A stretch of 64,000 nucleotides of DNA from JANQGH01 sp039030175 (GTDB taxonomy: Bacteria; Pseudomonadota; Alphaproteobacteria; DSM-16000; Inquilinaceae), in NCBI GenBank assembly GCA_039030175.1, contig JBCCER010000002.1:6430-70429 (forward strand). The letters are read 5' to 3'. Under the pieces are notes generated by a model. It was not told the origin of the DNA. It worked only from the letters and a program-made list of their open reading frames with translations, and made no database searches. How positions within the stretch are numbered: the stretch's first letter is position 1; every line of letters begins with the position of its first letter. Positions 27,036-36,398 of this stretch are shown here, piece after piece. The position numbers were made by a program, and so were the translations under genes.

Positions 27036-28292
27036 GTGAGCCGATATTCGGCCTGGTCGGTTCTCACGCAAGGTTTGCGCGGGAACAAGGGATGGCGCCG
27101 TGCATGGCGCCATCCTGAGCCGAAACCATCCTACGATGTGATCATTGTTGGTGGCGGCGGTCATGGCCTTGCGGCCGCCTATTACCTCGCCAAGGAGCAT
27201 GGCGTCCGAAATGTCGCGGTTGTCGAGAAGGGTTGGCTCGGCGGCGGCAATACGGGCCGGAACACGACAATCGTCCGCTCAAACTACATGATCGAGGGCA
27301 ACACGCGCTTTTACGAACGCTCGGTCAAACTCTGGGAGAATCTGAGCCGCGACCTGAACTTCAACGTCATGTTTTCCCAGCGCGGGCAGTTCAACCTTTG
27401 CCATTCCACCGCACAGATGGATGCCGCGAGGCGGCGCGGTAACGTCATGCGCGCCAACGGGATCGACGCTGAACTGCTGGACAGGGACGAGGTCGCGCGC
27501 CGGTTGCCTTATGTCGACACTTCCCCCAACGCACGGTTTCCCGTGCATGGCGCGCTCTATCAAGGCCGTGCCGGGACAGCGCGGCATGATGCGGTGGCCT
27601 GGGGTTTCGCGCGCGGCGCCGATCGTCTGGGTGTCGACATCATTCAGCAATGCGAGGTCGTCGGATTTTTGCAAGAGGGCGACAAGATTGTTGGCGTCAA
27701 GACAACCAAGGGCGCGATACGCGCTGGCAAGGTCGGTATGGCTGTCGCCGGCCATACGGGCGATTTGGCGGCCAAGGCGGGGCTGCGCCTGCCCATCGAA
27801 ACACACCTGCTGCAGGCCTTTGTCTCAGAACCGCTGAAACCGCTGATCAATACGGTTATCGCCTTTGGCGGCGCGCATTTCTACATCAGCCAGTCGGACA
27901 AGGGCGGGCTGGTCTTCGGCGGCGATCTCGATGGCTACAATTCCTACGCTCAGCGCGGCGGGCTGCCGATCGTCCAGCACACGGCGGCGAGCGCCAAGGC
28001 GCTGATCCCGTCTCTGTCTAGGCTGAAGATCCTGCGCCACTGGGCCGGGGCCATGGACATGACCATGGATGGCTCGCCGATCATTGCCAAGATGCCGATC
28101 GAGGGGCTCTATCTCAATGGCGGCTGGTGCTATGGCGGCTTTAAGGCGACACCGGCCAGCGGCTGGTGCTTTGCCTGGACCATCGCGCGGGACGAGCCGC
28201 ATGAGGACAATGCGGCCTTCACGCTCAGTCGTTTCGCTGAAGGCCGGATGATCGATGAAAAGGGCGTCGGCCCTGTTCCTTGGGCGCATTAA
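27036..28292 (+). CDS. soxB: Sarcosine oxidase beta subunit
   Basis: FAD/FMN-binding catalytic subunit (418 aa) of heterotetrameric sarcosine oxidase, which demethylates sarcosine to glycine, passing the methyl carbon to tetrahydrofolate. GTG 27036 gives VSRYSAWSVLTQGLRG, the standard SoxB N-terminus; an upstream ATG at 26988 would add an atypical 16 residues. The dinucleotide motif DVIIVGGGGHGLAAAYYL and the EKGWLGGGNTGRNTTI block are intact. It is the first gene of soxBDAG, the normal alphaproteobacterial order. Confidence 0.95.
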   Translation: MSRYSAWSVLTQGLRGNKGWRRAWRHPEPKPSYDVIIVGGGGHGLAAAYYLAKEHGVRNVAVVEKGWLGGGNTGRNTTIVRSNYMIEGNTRFYERSVKLWENLSRDLNFNVMFSQRGQFNLCHSTAQMDAARRRGNVMRANGIDAELLDRDEVARRLPYVDTSPNARFPVHGALYQGRAGTARHDAVAWGFARGADRLGVDIIQQCEVVGFLQEGDKIVGVKTTKGAIRAGKVGMAVAGHTGDLAAKAGLRLPIETHLLQAFVSEPLKPLINTVIAFGGAHFYISQSDKGGLVFGGDLDGYNSYAQRGGLPIVQHTAASAKALIPSLSRLKILRHWAGAMDMTMDGSPIIAKMPIEGLYLNGGWCYGGFKATPASGWCFAWTIARDEPHEDNAAFTLSRFAEGRMIDEKGVGPVPWAH

Positions 28293-28301
28293 GGGCCGGC
28301 G

Positions 28302-28568
28302 ATGCTTAGGTTGAATTGCCCGATCTGCGGACCGCGTGACGAGACCGAGTTCAGCTATGGTGGCGATGCGTCGGTTAAGCGCCCGAAAATGGACGAGACC
28401 GATCCTCAGATCTGGATCGATTACGTATTCTATCGCGACAATCCGCGAGGACCGCATCTGGAATATTGGCATCATGTCCAAGGCTGCCGGCAATGGCTCG
28501 TGGTCGAACGGGATACCGTCAGCCATGAGATCGCATCGTGCCGCCTGGCGCGGGAGGTCGCGCGTTGA
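28302..28568 (+). CDS. soxD: Sarcosine oxidase delta subunit
   Basis: Small zinc-binding subunit of 88 aa. It begins MLRLNCPICGPRDETEF, with two zinc cysteines in CPIC; a histidine and a third cysteine appear in YWHHVQGCRQW. This is normal length and composition for SoxD. Its stop (TGA 28566-28568) overlaps the TTG start of soxA. Confidence 0.93.
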   Translation: MLRLNCPICGPRDETEFSYGGDASVKRPKMDETDPQIWIDYVFYRDNPRGPHLEYWHHVQGCRQWLVVERDTVSHEIASCRLAREVAR

Positions 28569-31500
28569 CTGGTAGGCGGCTCGAAACCGGCGGCCGGATC
28601 GACCGCTCCAGGCCCTTGTCGATGACATTCGACGGCAGGCGGGTCGAAGGATTTGCTGGCGATATGCTGGCGTCTGCGCTCTTGGCGAGCGGAGAGACGA
28701 TCGTCGCACGCAGCTTCAAGTATCATCGCCCGAGGGGCGTTTACTCGGCCGGCGTCGAAGAACCGAATGCGCTTGTTCATTTGCGGGACGATGGCCGTCA
28801 GGAGCCGAACGCGCGGGCGACAATGGTCGAGGCATTCGACGGTCTGATCGCGACCGGCCAGAACGCCTGGCCTAATGTCCGCTGGGATCTGCAAGGGGCG
28901 AACCGGTTTTTGGCGCCTTTCATTGGTGCCGGCTTCTACTACAAGACTTTCATCGGCCCAATTCGCGGCACCGGATTCTGGATGTTTTGCGAGCGTTTCA
29001 TTCGCCGGGCCGCGGGCATGGGTCGCGCCGTCACGCTCGACGACCCCGACCGGTATGAGCAGGCCAATCTCCATTGCGATGTCCTGGTTATTGGTGGAGG
29101 TCCGGCCGGACTGTCGGCTGCCTTGGCTGCTGGCAGGGCGGGGGCCGACGTCCTGCTAGTCGAGCAAGATGCCGAGCTGGGCGGATCGCTGCTTAGCGAA
29201 CCAGTGGGCTCTGCCACCGATGCGTGGCTGAATACCATCGCCCCTGACATCGACGCACAGCACAACGTGCGGGTCATGAGACGATCCACGGTCTTCGGCG
29301 CTTACGATCATGGCACCTACGGTCTGGTCGAACGATTGTGGGACCATGACGTTAGGCCGCCGGAAGACCAGCCTCGTCAGCGATTTGCCACTGTTCGAGC
29401 CAAGCAAGCCGTGCTCGCCAGTGGGGCGATCGAGCAACCTTTGGTGTTTGGCGGTAACGACAAACCGGGTGTGATGCTCGCAGGGGCGGTGCGCACCTAC
29501 CTCAATCGCTACTCAGTGCTCCCAGGCAGTCGCATCGTCGTGGCGACGAACAATGACAGTGCCTATGCGCCGGCATTGGATCTAGCGAATGCCGGCGCTG
29601 ATGTGGTCCTTGCAGACGCGCGGACTGGACTACCGGAAAGCCTCCTTGAGAATACGAGAAATGGTGGCGTTGAGGTCAGGCTCGGACACAGCGTGGTGCA
29701 AGCAAAGGGTCGCGGCCGCGTTCAGTCCGCCCAGATCGCTGCGGTAGATGGGGCAGGGCTGATGGCTGGCCCTGCAACGTCCGTACCCTGCGATGTGATT
29801 GCAGTTTCCGGCGGTTGGCAGCCCGCGCTTCACCTATGGAGCCAGCGCCAGCAGAAGCCAGTCTTCGATTCCGAAAAGCACTGCTTTGTGCCTATCGCAG
29901 ACGCCGCGCCTCCGATGATTTGTGCCGGAGGTGTTATGGCCGCGTCTGGGCTGGAAGAAGCCGTCGGGCAGGGGTTCTCTGCCGGTGTACATGCTGCCGA
30001 CCAGACAGGGGCGACAAGAGACGCTGGGTCAATTCTAACGGCGCCATCTGTATCGGTCGGCGATGATTGGACGCGAGAGATCGCCCCGGTCCGGTTCATC
30101 GTCGACGCGAATGGCAAGCCCAAGGGCAAGGCCTTCGTCGACCTCCAGCACGACGTTACGACGGCGGATTTGGATCTTGCCTATAGGGAGGGCTATGAGG
30201 CGGCGGAGCATGCCAAGCGTTACACCACCGCAGGCATGGCCACCGATCAGGGCAAGACATCTGGGGTCAATACGCTGGCCCAGCTTGCGGCGTTGCGAGA
30301 TGTCGCAATAGGTGAGATTGGCACGACCACGTTCCGACCTCCCTATACACCGGTCAACATCGGCGCACTTGCCGGGGCCGAGACGGGCCCTCATTTTCAG
30401 CCGACGCGCCTGACGGCGGTCGATCAGTGGCATCGCGACAATGGTGCCGTGATGACCGAGGCCGGTGCTTGGATGCGCCCTTGGTACTACCCGCAGATGG
30501 GCGAAGACCTGCGCGCGGCCTATATCCGCGAGGCCGGTCATGTGCGCCAGCATGTCGGCATCATCGATGTTTCGACCCTGGGTAAGATCGCGGTGCAGGG
30601 GCCGGATGCTGCGGAGTTTTTGAACCGGGTTTACATTAACGGTTGGAAGACGTTGGCGGTTGGACGGCTTCGGTACGGAGTGATGCTACGCGACGACGGC
30701 ATTGTCTTCGATGATGGCGCCACAGCGCGTCTAGGCGAGTACGACTATTTCATGTCAACCACGACTGCCAATGCCGCCGGAGTCCTCTCCGTGGCGGAAA
30801 AGCTCCTGCAGACCGAATGGACAGATTTGGAGGCTCACGTCACCAGCATTACCGACCAGTGGGCGGCGTTCGCTGTCGCAGGCCCAAAATCACGGGATCT
30901 GCTGGCAGCAGTCGTCGAGGGAACTGATCTCAGTCGCGAGGCCCTTCCAAACAACTATTTCGCCCATGGGTCCGTTGAGGGCGCAACAGTGCGTGTGCAT
31001 CGGATGAGCTATTCGGGTGAGCTCGCCTATGAGGTCTATGTCCCTGCGCTCCGCGGTCTCGATGTTTGGCAAGCGCTCATCGCAGCCGGCGAGGAGTTTG
31101 ATTTGCGCCCCTACGGCACTGAGGCTATGGGCGCACTGCGGATCGAGAAGGGTCATGTAGCAGGGCCCGAATTGGACGGTCGCACTTGCCTTGGCGATCT
31201 CCAACTCGGCGGATTGCCGTCCAAGAAGAAGCCGTTTGTCGGTTCCGTCCTGCGCCAATGTCCAGCGCTGGTCGATGAGCAGCGCCCTACACTCGTCGGG
31301 CTGGAAATTGACGGTGAAACAGGGGCGACGCCAGGGTCGCTCTTGTTTGCCGAGCAGGGTCCAATGGAAGGCCATGGCGAGGGCTGGGTCTCGTCGACGA
31401 CCTACTCTCCCGCACTAGGCAAGAACGTCGCCCTCGGCCTGCTGAAAAACGGCCCGAACCGAATGGGCGAAACCGTGCGGGTGGCGAACTTCTTCGGGGA

Positions 31501-31570
31501 CAGAGTGTTAACGGCCACCGTCACCTCGCATCATTTCTTCGACCCAGATGGCGAGCGCCAAAATGGCTGA
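28565..31570 (+). CDS. soxA: Sarcosine oxidase alpha subunit
   Basis: Large subunit of 1001 aa. The TTG at 28565 overlaps the soxD stop (TTGA) and yields LTGRRLETGGRIDRSRPL, matching the SoxA start. The N-terminal 2Fe-2S-ferredoxin-like region (AGDMLASALLASGE and FKYHRPRG) is followed by an NAD-binding domain (CDVLVIGGGPAGLSAALAAGRAG, about residue 177). The C-terminal third is GcvT-like and binds tetrahydrofolate (YGVMLRDDGIVFDDGA and YGTEAMGALRIEKGHV). Length and domain order are complete. Confidence 0.95.
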   Translation: MTGRRLETGGRIDRSRPLSMTFDGRRVEGFAGDMLASALLASGETIVARSFKYHRPRGVYSAGVEEPNALVHLRDDGRQEPNARATMVEAFDGLIATGQNAWPNVRWDLQGANRFLAPFIGAGFYYKTFIGPIRGTGFWMFCERFIRRAAGMGRAVTLDDPDRYEQANLHCDVLVIGGGPAGLSAALAAGRAGADVLLVEQDAELGGSLLSEPVGSATDAWLNTIAPDIDAQHNVRVMRRSTVFGAYDHGTYGLVERLWDHDVRPPEDQPRQRFATVRAKQAVLASGAIEQPLVFGGNDKPGVMLAGAVRTYLNRYSVLPGSRIVVATNNDSAYAPALDLANAGADVVLADARTGLPESLLENTRNGGVEVRLGHSVVQAKGRGRVQSAQIAAVDGAGLMAGPATSVPCDVIAVSGGWQPALHLWSQRQQKPVFDSEKHCFVPIADAAPPMICAGGVMAASGLEEAVGQGFSAGVHAADQTGATRDAGSILTAPSVSVGDDWTREIAPVRFIVDANGKPKGKAFVDLQHDVTTADLDLAYREGYEAAEHAKRYTTAGMATDQGKTSGVNTLAQLAALRDVAIGEIGTTTFRPPYTPVNIGALAGAETGPHFQPTRLTAVDQWHRDNGAVMTEAGAWMRPWYYPQMGEDLRAAYIREAGHVRQHVGIIDVSTLGKIAVQGPDAAEFLNRVYINGWKTLAVGRLRYGVMLRDDGIVFDDGATARLGEYDYFMSTTTANAAGVLSVAEKLLQTEWTDLEAHVTSITDQWAAFAVAGPKSRDLLAAVVEGTDLSREALPNNYFAHGSVEGATVRVHRMSYSGELAYEVYVPALRGLDVWQALIAAGEEFDLRPYGTEAMGALRIEKGHVAGPELDGRTCLGDLQLGGLPSKKKPFVGSVLRQCPALVDEQRPTLVGLEIDGETGATPGSLLFAEQGPMEGHGEGWVSSTTYSPALGKNVALGLLKNGPNRMGETVRVANFFGDRVLTATVTSHHFFDPDGERQNG

Positions 31571-32156
31571 AGTGCGGTCGCCTTTGCAGGAAGTGGCGAG
31601 GCCGGGCGAATACGGCGCTATCGATCCGTCCGGCGCCAAACTGATCCTCTCGCAGCAAACACTGACATCGCTGTGGCAAATCGCGGGTTGGGGCGACTTT
31701 GCACAGGCCGCCGAGAGTACATTGGATGAGTTGGGCCTATCAGGCCTGGGCGACTATCGAGCGGTACGCAGTTCGTCAGCAGTGCAGTGTTATCGCATCG
31801 CGCCCGACAAGATGTGGTTGAGGGACTGCGACACTGAGTTTCTTACGACGGCGATAACGAAGGCGCCGGCCGGACGCCTGACATCGCTGGATTTGTCGCA
31901 TTCCCGCGTCGTGATCGGCATATCTGGCGTCGGAAGCTCAGAATTGCTGGCTAAGCTTATGTCGATAGATCTGTCGCTGTCGTCATTTCCAGCGGATAGT
32001 TTTGCGCAGACTGGCATTCATCACGTAGCCGTCATGATCCATCGTCTTGCGGAAGATCAATTCGAATTACTGGTCCCGGTTACCTGGGCGGTTAGCGTTT
32101 GGGACTGGACTTGTTTGCATGCCGAGCCCATGGGCTATCGGGTCGAGGCCCCGTGA
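31563..32156 (+). CDS. soxG: Sarcosine oxidase gamma subunit
   Basis: Gamma subunit of about 197 aa. ATG 31563 (MAEVRSPLQEVARPGEYG) matches the family N-terminus and overlaps the soxA end by 8 bp; another ATG at 31548 would add five residues. The family's FCWILD-like core is poorly conserved as usual, but LDLSHSRVVIGISG and the C-terminal SVWDWTCLHAEPMGY are recognisable. Its stop overlaps the GTG start of the MmgE/PrpD gene. Confidence 0.88.
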   Translation: MAEVRSPLQEVARPGEYGAIDPSGAKLILSQQTLTSLWQIAGWGDFAQAAESTLDELGLSGLGDYRAVRSSSAVQCYRIAPDKMWLRDCDTEFLTTAITKAPAGRLTSLDLSHSRVVIGISGVGSSELLAKLMSIDLSLSSFPADSFAQTGIHHVAVMIHRLAEDQFELLVPVTWAVSVWDWTCLHAEPMGYRVEAP

Positions 32157-33493
32157 GCCACGGGACAATTGCCGAACGATTTGCTGCCTGGGCGCACGGT
32201 GTCGACCTCGATGCGGTTCCTGATCCCGTAATCCACGTCGCGCGCCGAGCAATCGTTGATACGCTCGGCGTTTTGGTCGCGGGCGGGAAGGATGATGGGG
32301 TTCGGAAGCTTGCCAAAACACTTCCTGCAGGCAGCGGCGCTTGTCGAGCTGTCGGTGGTCGGCTGCTTCGGGCTGAAGACGCGGCTCTTCTCAACGGCAT
32401 GGCCGCACATGTCTTGGATTTTGACGACACCAGCTACACCGGGATTATGCACGGGTCTTGCGTCGTCCTGCCGGTCGCGCTCTCTTTGGTCCAGGAAAAA
32501 CGGCTGAGCGAGCGGGATCTGCTCGAGGCGTTCATCGCCGGGTCCGAGATTGCCTACACTCTCGCCGAAATCAGTACCCATCAGCATTACTTTCGCGGCT
32601 GGTGGAGCACGGCGACATTCGGGCTCATCGGTGCGACAGTGGCGGCGGCGCGGCTTTTGGGTTGTAGCCCGACGGAAACCACCTCTGCAATCGGTATGGC
32701 AGCGGTTGCGTGCGGGGTGGGCAAGGCTGCCTTCGGCACAGACGGCAAACCGCTGCTGGTCGGCGAAACCTGTCGCAGGGCTATCACCTTCGCACGGGCG
32801 GCGTCGGTCGGGCTTACTGGGCCGGCCGAGGCATTCGAAGATGCCTCCGGCTTTGTGCATTTGATGAACGACGGCACGGCGGACCTTGAGCGGCTCGCTA
32901 CTCTTGGTCGACGTTGGCGGCTGGTCGATCCCGGCCTCCTGATAAAAACAAGCCCGGTATGTTCCGCCGCCCATGCTGCGATCGAGCAGATGGCATTGCT
33001 GATGAGGAAGATCCCGAGAGGCGCCGCCTCAATCCAGACCATTGAGGCGGAGGTGCCGCAACTCGTCGCCGATAGTTTGGTCTATCGCATCCCCCATACA
33101 CCGCGCCAGGCACAGTTCAGCTTGCCCTACGCTATCGCCTGCGCTGCACTCAACGGCCGGGTTCGGCTAGAGGACCTAACGGAGAATGCTATTGGAGATC
33201 AATCCAAGCGCGCCCTGATGGAACGGGTTGAAACACGGGTAGCCCCGGATTTGTCGACCGATGTTATGCGCGCAAAATACCCCGAGAGTGCGCGGATCGT
33301 CGTCACACTTGCTGATGGCCAGGAGATTGAGGGCTTTTGCGGTAGTGCTAGGGGCATGCCAACGCGACCATTGAGCGACGATGAAGTGTTGGGGAAGTTT
33401 GAAGACTGCCTTGTCCACGCCGGTTCGCGCGTTCCGAAGATCAGTTTCGACTCCACGGATCTCGTCGCGCTTGCGGACTCAATCTTGGAGTAG
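32153..33493 (+). CDS. MmgE/PrpD family protein
   Basis: Cytosolic protein of 446 aa of the 2-methylcitrate dehydratase/iminodisuccinate epimerase/cis-aconitate decarboxylase fold. The GTG start overlaps the soxG stop (GTGA), making it a translationally coupled member of the sarcosine operon. Family features include ARRAIVDTLGVLVAGG, the HVLDFDDT segment with conserved Asp residues and the central KTSPVCSAAHAAIEQM block, where the family usually has a K-x-yPxC motif. No MmgE/PrpD protein is a known part of sarcosine oxidation, so the coupling is worth noting. Confidence 0.85.
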   Translation: MSHGTIAERFAAWAHGVDLDAVPDPVIHVARRAIVDTLGVLVAGGKDDGVRKLAKTLPAGSGACRAVGGRLLRAEDAALLNGMAAHVLDFDDTSYTGIMHGSCVVLPVALSLVQEKRLSERDLLEAFIAGSEIAYTLAEISTHQHYFRGWWSTATFGLIGATVAAARLLGCSPTETTSAIGMAAVACGVGKAAFGTDGKPLLVGETCRRAITFARAASVGLTGPAEAFEDASGFVHLMNDGTADLERLATLGRRWRLVDPGLLIKTSPVCSAAHAAIEQMALLMRKIPRGAASIQTIEAEVPQLVADSLVYRIPHTPRQAQFSLPYAIACAALNGRVRLEDLTENAIGDQSKRALMERVETRVAPDLSTDVMRAKYPESARIVVTLADGQEIEGFCGSARGMPTRPLSDDEVLGKFEDCLVHAGSRVPKISFDSTDLVALADSILE

Positions 33494-33545
33494 GGCAAAC
33501 TCTCACTCTCTTCGTAAACCTGGTCAGGCAGAAGGAGATTGCATT

Positions 33546-34064
33546 ATGAAGCCAGTGATGAACCGAGTTGCCTTGGCGACACTTGCGGTTGCCTTGCCGT
33601 TGGCAAATGTTGCGGCAGAACCCTTCATTGCGCACGAAGATCTGCCGGGAACGATTTGGGCCAGCGACGGCTCCTTCGGCTGGACCGATGTCGACGGCAA
33701 TGGCGAGATTATCCAGGGCATCAGCGACGGCAACTATCTGGAGATCCTGGGCTACAGTGACGGCGTCTTTGTCATCAAAATCCATTGGTGGAACGAGGCG
33801 GCCAATCTCAGTGTGGTCGAGCACGGCGTAATGGTGGCCAGCCGTGATAACAGCTTCGTCTATGTCGAGGCCGAGGATGTCGGCGTCGATCATTTCCCCG
33901 GGGTCAGGGGTGAGGGCTTTTTCCGCATCACAAGCGACAGCACGGCGCGGATGTTTCAGTTGGGCCACACGGTTGACGGTGGCGCCGGGGCCTTTGCCAC
34001 CACGATGACCAGGGTCGAACAGGCGCCAGAGGTTCCGGTGCCTCAGTCCCATCCAGGTGACTGA
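33546..34064 (+). CDS. Small secreted protein of unknown function
   Basis: Protein of 172 aa, ATG 33546 preceded by AAGGAG. It has a clear Sec signal peptide (MNRVALATLAVALPLANVAA, cleavage before EPF). The mature part is acidic and beta-rich with regular DG/GD turns (ASDGSFGWTDVDGNG), lacks cysteines and suggests a small beta-barrel or lipocalin-like fold. I do not recognise the family. It sits between the sarcosine operon and a convergent DUF2165 gene. Confidence 0.65.
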   Translation: MKPVMNRVALATLAVALPLANVAAEPFIAHEDLPGTIWASDGSFGWTDVDGNGEIIQGISDGNYLEILGYSDGVFVIKIHWWNEAANLSVVEHGVMVASRDNSFVYVEAEDVGVDHFPGVRGEGFFRITSDSTARMFQLGHTVDGGAGAFATTMTRVEQAPEVPVPQSHPGD

Positions 34065-34086
34065 AAACAACGAGGCGCAATGCACG

Positions 34087-34599
34087 TCACAGCCGGTCAC
34101 CGTCCGTGTCTTGAAAGACATAGATGCCAACGCCCAGAACGGCGACGTAAAAGTAAGAGGCAGACTGTTGACCGTTCCAGGTCGCCGATTGCCACATCGC
34201 GAACCATTCACCGCCGATGCCCATGAAGGCGACGAACCAAGTGACGAAGCCGAACAGTACGCCGATCGCTGTCCACGATTTCGCCCGCTTAAACTCCGCA
34301 TTGGAGGCCCTTATGGCTCGACTCATCGCCCAGGTCGATATCGCGAAGGAAAGGCAGGTTAGCGCTTCGCCAAAGATAATGATCACGAAGGCCAACATGT
34401 GCATGGAGGGGCTGGTCAATGCCCGCCAGGTTAGCGTGGAATCGGGGAAGACCGTGTCCATCGACAGCACGTGTTGAACGAACTGGTAGTTGCTCATCGG
34501 GTCGGTAACATTGCCCAGCACGACAAGGAAGGTGAACAAGGCGAGCCCTCCGGTCATGACAATTTTCGACAGGCGAATGGGGAGCACGCCGGTTGTCAT
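34087..34599 (-). CDS. DUF2165 family membrane protein
   Basis: Integral membrane protein of 170 aa with four hydrophobic spans. It carries the family's N-terminal block (VMTGGLALFTFLVVLGNVTD followed by NYQFVQHVLSMDT) and the C-terminal GGEWFAMWQS segment. Function unknown. It is a single gene, convergent with the small secreted protein. Confidence 0.82.
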   Translation of the reverse strand: MTTGVLPIRLSKIVMTGGLALFTFLVVLGNVTDPMSNYQFVQHVLSMDTVFPDSTLTWRALTSPSMHMLAFVIIIFGEALTCLSFAISTWAMSRAIRASNAEFKRAKSWTAIGVLFGFVTWFVAFMGIGGEWFAMWQSATWNGQQSASYFYVAVLGVGIYVFQDTDGDRL

Positions 34600-34715
34600 C
34601 TAGTCCTCTCAGGCATATCGAACAGAGGTACATGTTAGCCGCCCGAGATCATCTTTCCAGTACGATACCGGCAGTCGTATCCATAACCCAGGTCTCTGTT
34701 GCAGGGACGAACGTT

Positions 34716-35609
34716 CTAAGTGCGCGCCCAACCGGCCAAGTGATCGGCGACGTTGGTGAGTTGAATGCCGAATACCTCTTCGATCTTTGCTGTATCGACT
34801 GACATCGCATCCCCATCGAGTTGAGAGATCGAGCCGTAAAGATCGGCCAATGCCAACGCAATGCCCGGATTGCCCAAGGCATCGCCAACGCGTTGGCCGA
34901 ACGCTTCGGGCGTCGTCGGGTCAAATGCGACATCACGTCCGAGCCACCGGCTAACATACTGCGCCAGGTTCGGACCGGTCAGAGCATCGGGTGATCCGAT
35001 CTCAAAGGCTTGCCCCGCCAAATCCGGGCGCCCTAGAGCGGCGGCCGCGATGCGGCCCTGATCGCGGTGTGAGGTCCATTGAACCTTGAGGCTCGGCTTT
35101 ACAGGGGGATAGTCCAGCTTGCCTTCGCTGCGTAACTCAGGAGCAAAGATCGGCGGCAACAGGTATTCCAGATAAACAGCGGGTTGCAGCACGATGGTCG
35201 GGATACCGCAGTTTAAGAGGGCATTCACGCCTTGCGTGCCGCCATCAACGACCATGGAAGAAGGGAAGCGTTCGCCGGCCGGCCCTGCGGTCGTGTAGAC
35301 CAATAGAGGTAGTGCAACTTCATGCGCTGCGGCCAAGAACGCGCCCATCCAGTTTTGGATGTCGTCCGGGCCCGTCGGCATAGGCAGGTGGAGAAAGGCT
35401 GCGTCAACACCATTCAGCGCTTCTGCAATCGCATCTTTGTCGTTGAGGTCGGCAGCAAACGCCTCCACCCCGGTATGCATCTCGCCGATCTTGGCCGCAT
35501 TGCGCGCGACGGCTCGCACTTTGTTGCCAGCCGCGAGGGCTGCCTCGACAACTGGGGAGCCCTGCGCGCCCGTCGCTCCAAATACGGCGACGGTCTTGGA
35601 ATTTGTCAT
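34716..35609 (-). CDS. NmrA-like NAD(P)-binding protein
   Basis: Atypical short-chain dehydrogenase of 297 aa. ATG 35609 gives MTNSKTVAVFGATGAQGSPV with the glycine-rich GATGAQG motif; an upstream in-frame codon at 35642 is less likely. The protein lacks the YxxxK catalytic pair, as is usual for NmrA/quinone-reductase-like members that sense or reduce small electrophiles. It is divergent from a HxlR regulator 100 bp away, the standard arrangement for redox- or quinone-responsive pairs of this type. Confidence 0.85.
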   Translation of the reverse strand: MTNSKTVAVFGATGAQGSPVVEAALAAGNKVRAVARNAAKIGEMHTGVEAFAADLNDKDAIAEALNGVDAAFLHLPMPTGPDDIQNWMGAFLAAAHEVALPLLVYTTAGPAGERFPSSMVVDGGTQGVNALLNCGIPTIVLQPAVYLEYLLPPIFAPELRSEGKLDYPPVKPSLKVQWTSHRDQGRIAAAALGRPDLAGQAFEIGSPDALTGPNLAQYVSRWLGRDVAFDPTTPEAFGQRVGDALGNPGIALALADLYGSISQLDGDAMSVDTAKIEEVFGIQLTNVADHLAGWART

Positions 35610-35709
35610 GTCAAATCCTTTGTGCTTGGGTCTGACGGCCATATAGAAGACGTCGAATGGGCTTTCTACGTGCGAGTATGAAAGCTGCTAACAAGGGTGT
35701 AAGTGAACT

Positions 35710-36039
35710 ATGGGACGAAGTCGGATTCCGACGGAAGAAACTGAGTGTGCGGTCGAGGCAACGGTCGCTGTCATCGGCGGGAAGTGGAAGCCCATCTTAC
35801 TGTTTCACATGCTCGGCGGCCCCAAACGCTTTTCAGAGTTGCAACGTCTGGTCCCACAAGCGTCAGACCGGATGCTCACACGATCGCTGCGAGAATTAGA
35901 GGCTGATCGCCTAATTCTTCGCGAAATCTATGCCGAGGTCCCCGTTCGCGTGGAATACAGCTTATCGAAGGACGGCAAATCGCTCATCCCGATTTTGAAC
36001 GCAATGAGCGATTGGGGCGGCAAGCGGGCAACTCATTAA
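35710..36039 (+). CDS. HxlR family transcriptional regulator
   Basis: Winged-helix regulator of 109 aa. It has the family GGKWKPILLFHMLGGPKRFSELQR helix-turn-helix and the wing YAEVPVRVEYSLSKDG. A cysteine at position 13 (ETECAVEA) occupies the place of the thiol sensor of HxlR/QorR/YodB-type proteins. It most likely controls the divergent NmrA-like gene from the intervening 100 bp. CTTTC and GAAAG half-sites separated by 13 bp lie there, but I would not call an operator. Confidence 0.88.
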   Translation: MGRSRIPTEETECAVEATVAVIGGKWKPILLFHMLGGPKRFSELQRLVPQASDRMLTRSLRELEADRLILREIYAEVPVRVEYSLSKDGKSLIPILNAMSDWGGKRATH

Positions 36040-36152
36040 GAAAGCGCGCCATTGATTTGCACGCTTCAGTGCGTAATAAAAATCTGTTGCACAGCTCTTT
36101 CCGAAACTGGGGTTCTAATATTCGCGCGCTCGGTCAATGTCTGCTGACGACA

Positions 36153-36335
36153 ATGGTTGCATCTCTTGCGGCCCCTGCGCTTGCGGCCTGCTAGTCATCG
36201 TCCGCAACGGAGAACGCCACACCGGCTGAGACTGCGGAAGTTGAATTTAGCTTCAACAATTTTGCTACTTCGCCAGATCTAACATTTCTCTTTTGGCGTC
36301 GTAAGTTGTATATTGCATTAAAAAATATAAATTAG
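36153..36335 (+). pseudogene. Relic of a small lipoprotein gene, stop at the lipobox
   Basis: ATG 36153 begins a signal-like segment (MVASLAAPALAAC) ending in a lipobox cysteine, and the very next codon is TAG (36192-36194). The same frame continues with SSSATENATPAETAEVEF and further open codons to TAG 36333, the Ser/Thr/Ala/Glu-rich linker expected after a lipoprotein cysteine. This looks like a gene killed by a nonsense mutation and then truncated. It lies in the 359 bp AT-rich gap between the HxlR and TetR genes, which otherwise holds nothing I recognise. Confidence 0.4.
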
Positions 36336-36398
36336 AGCAGTGCTGTTATTGTCGTAGCCAATCGCCGATCAAGAATGGTCAAAGCAGAACGTCTAATT

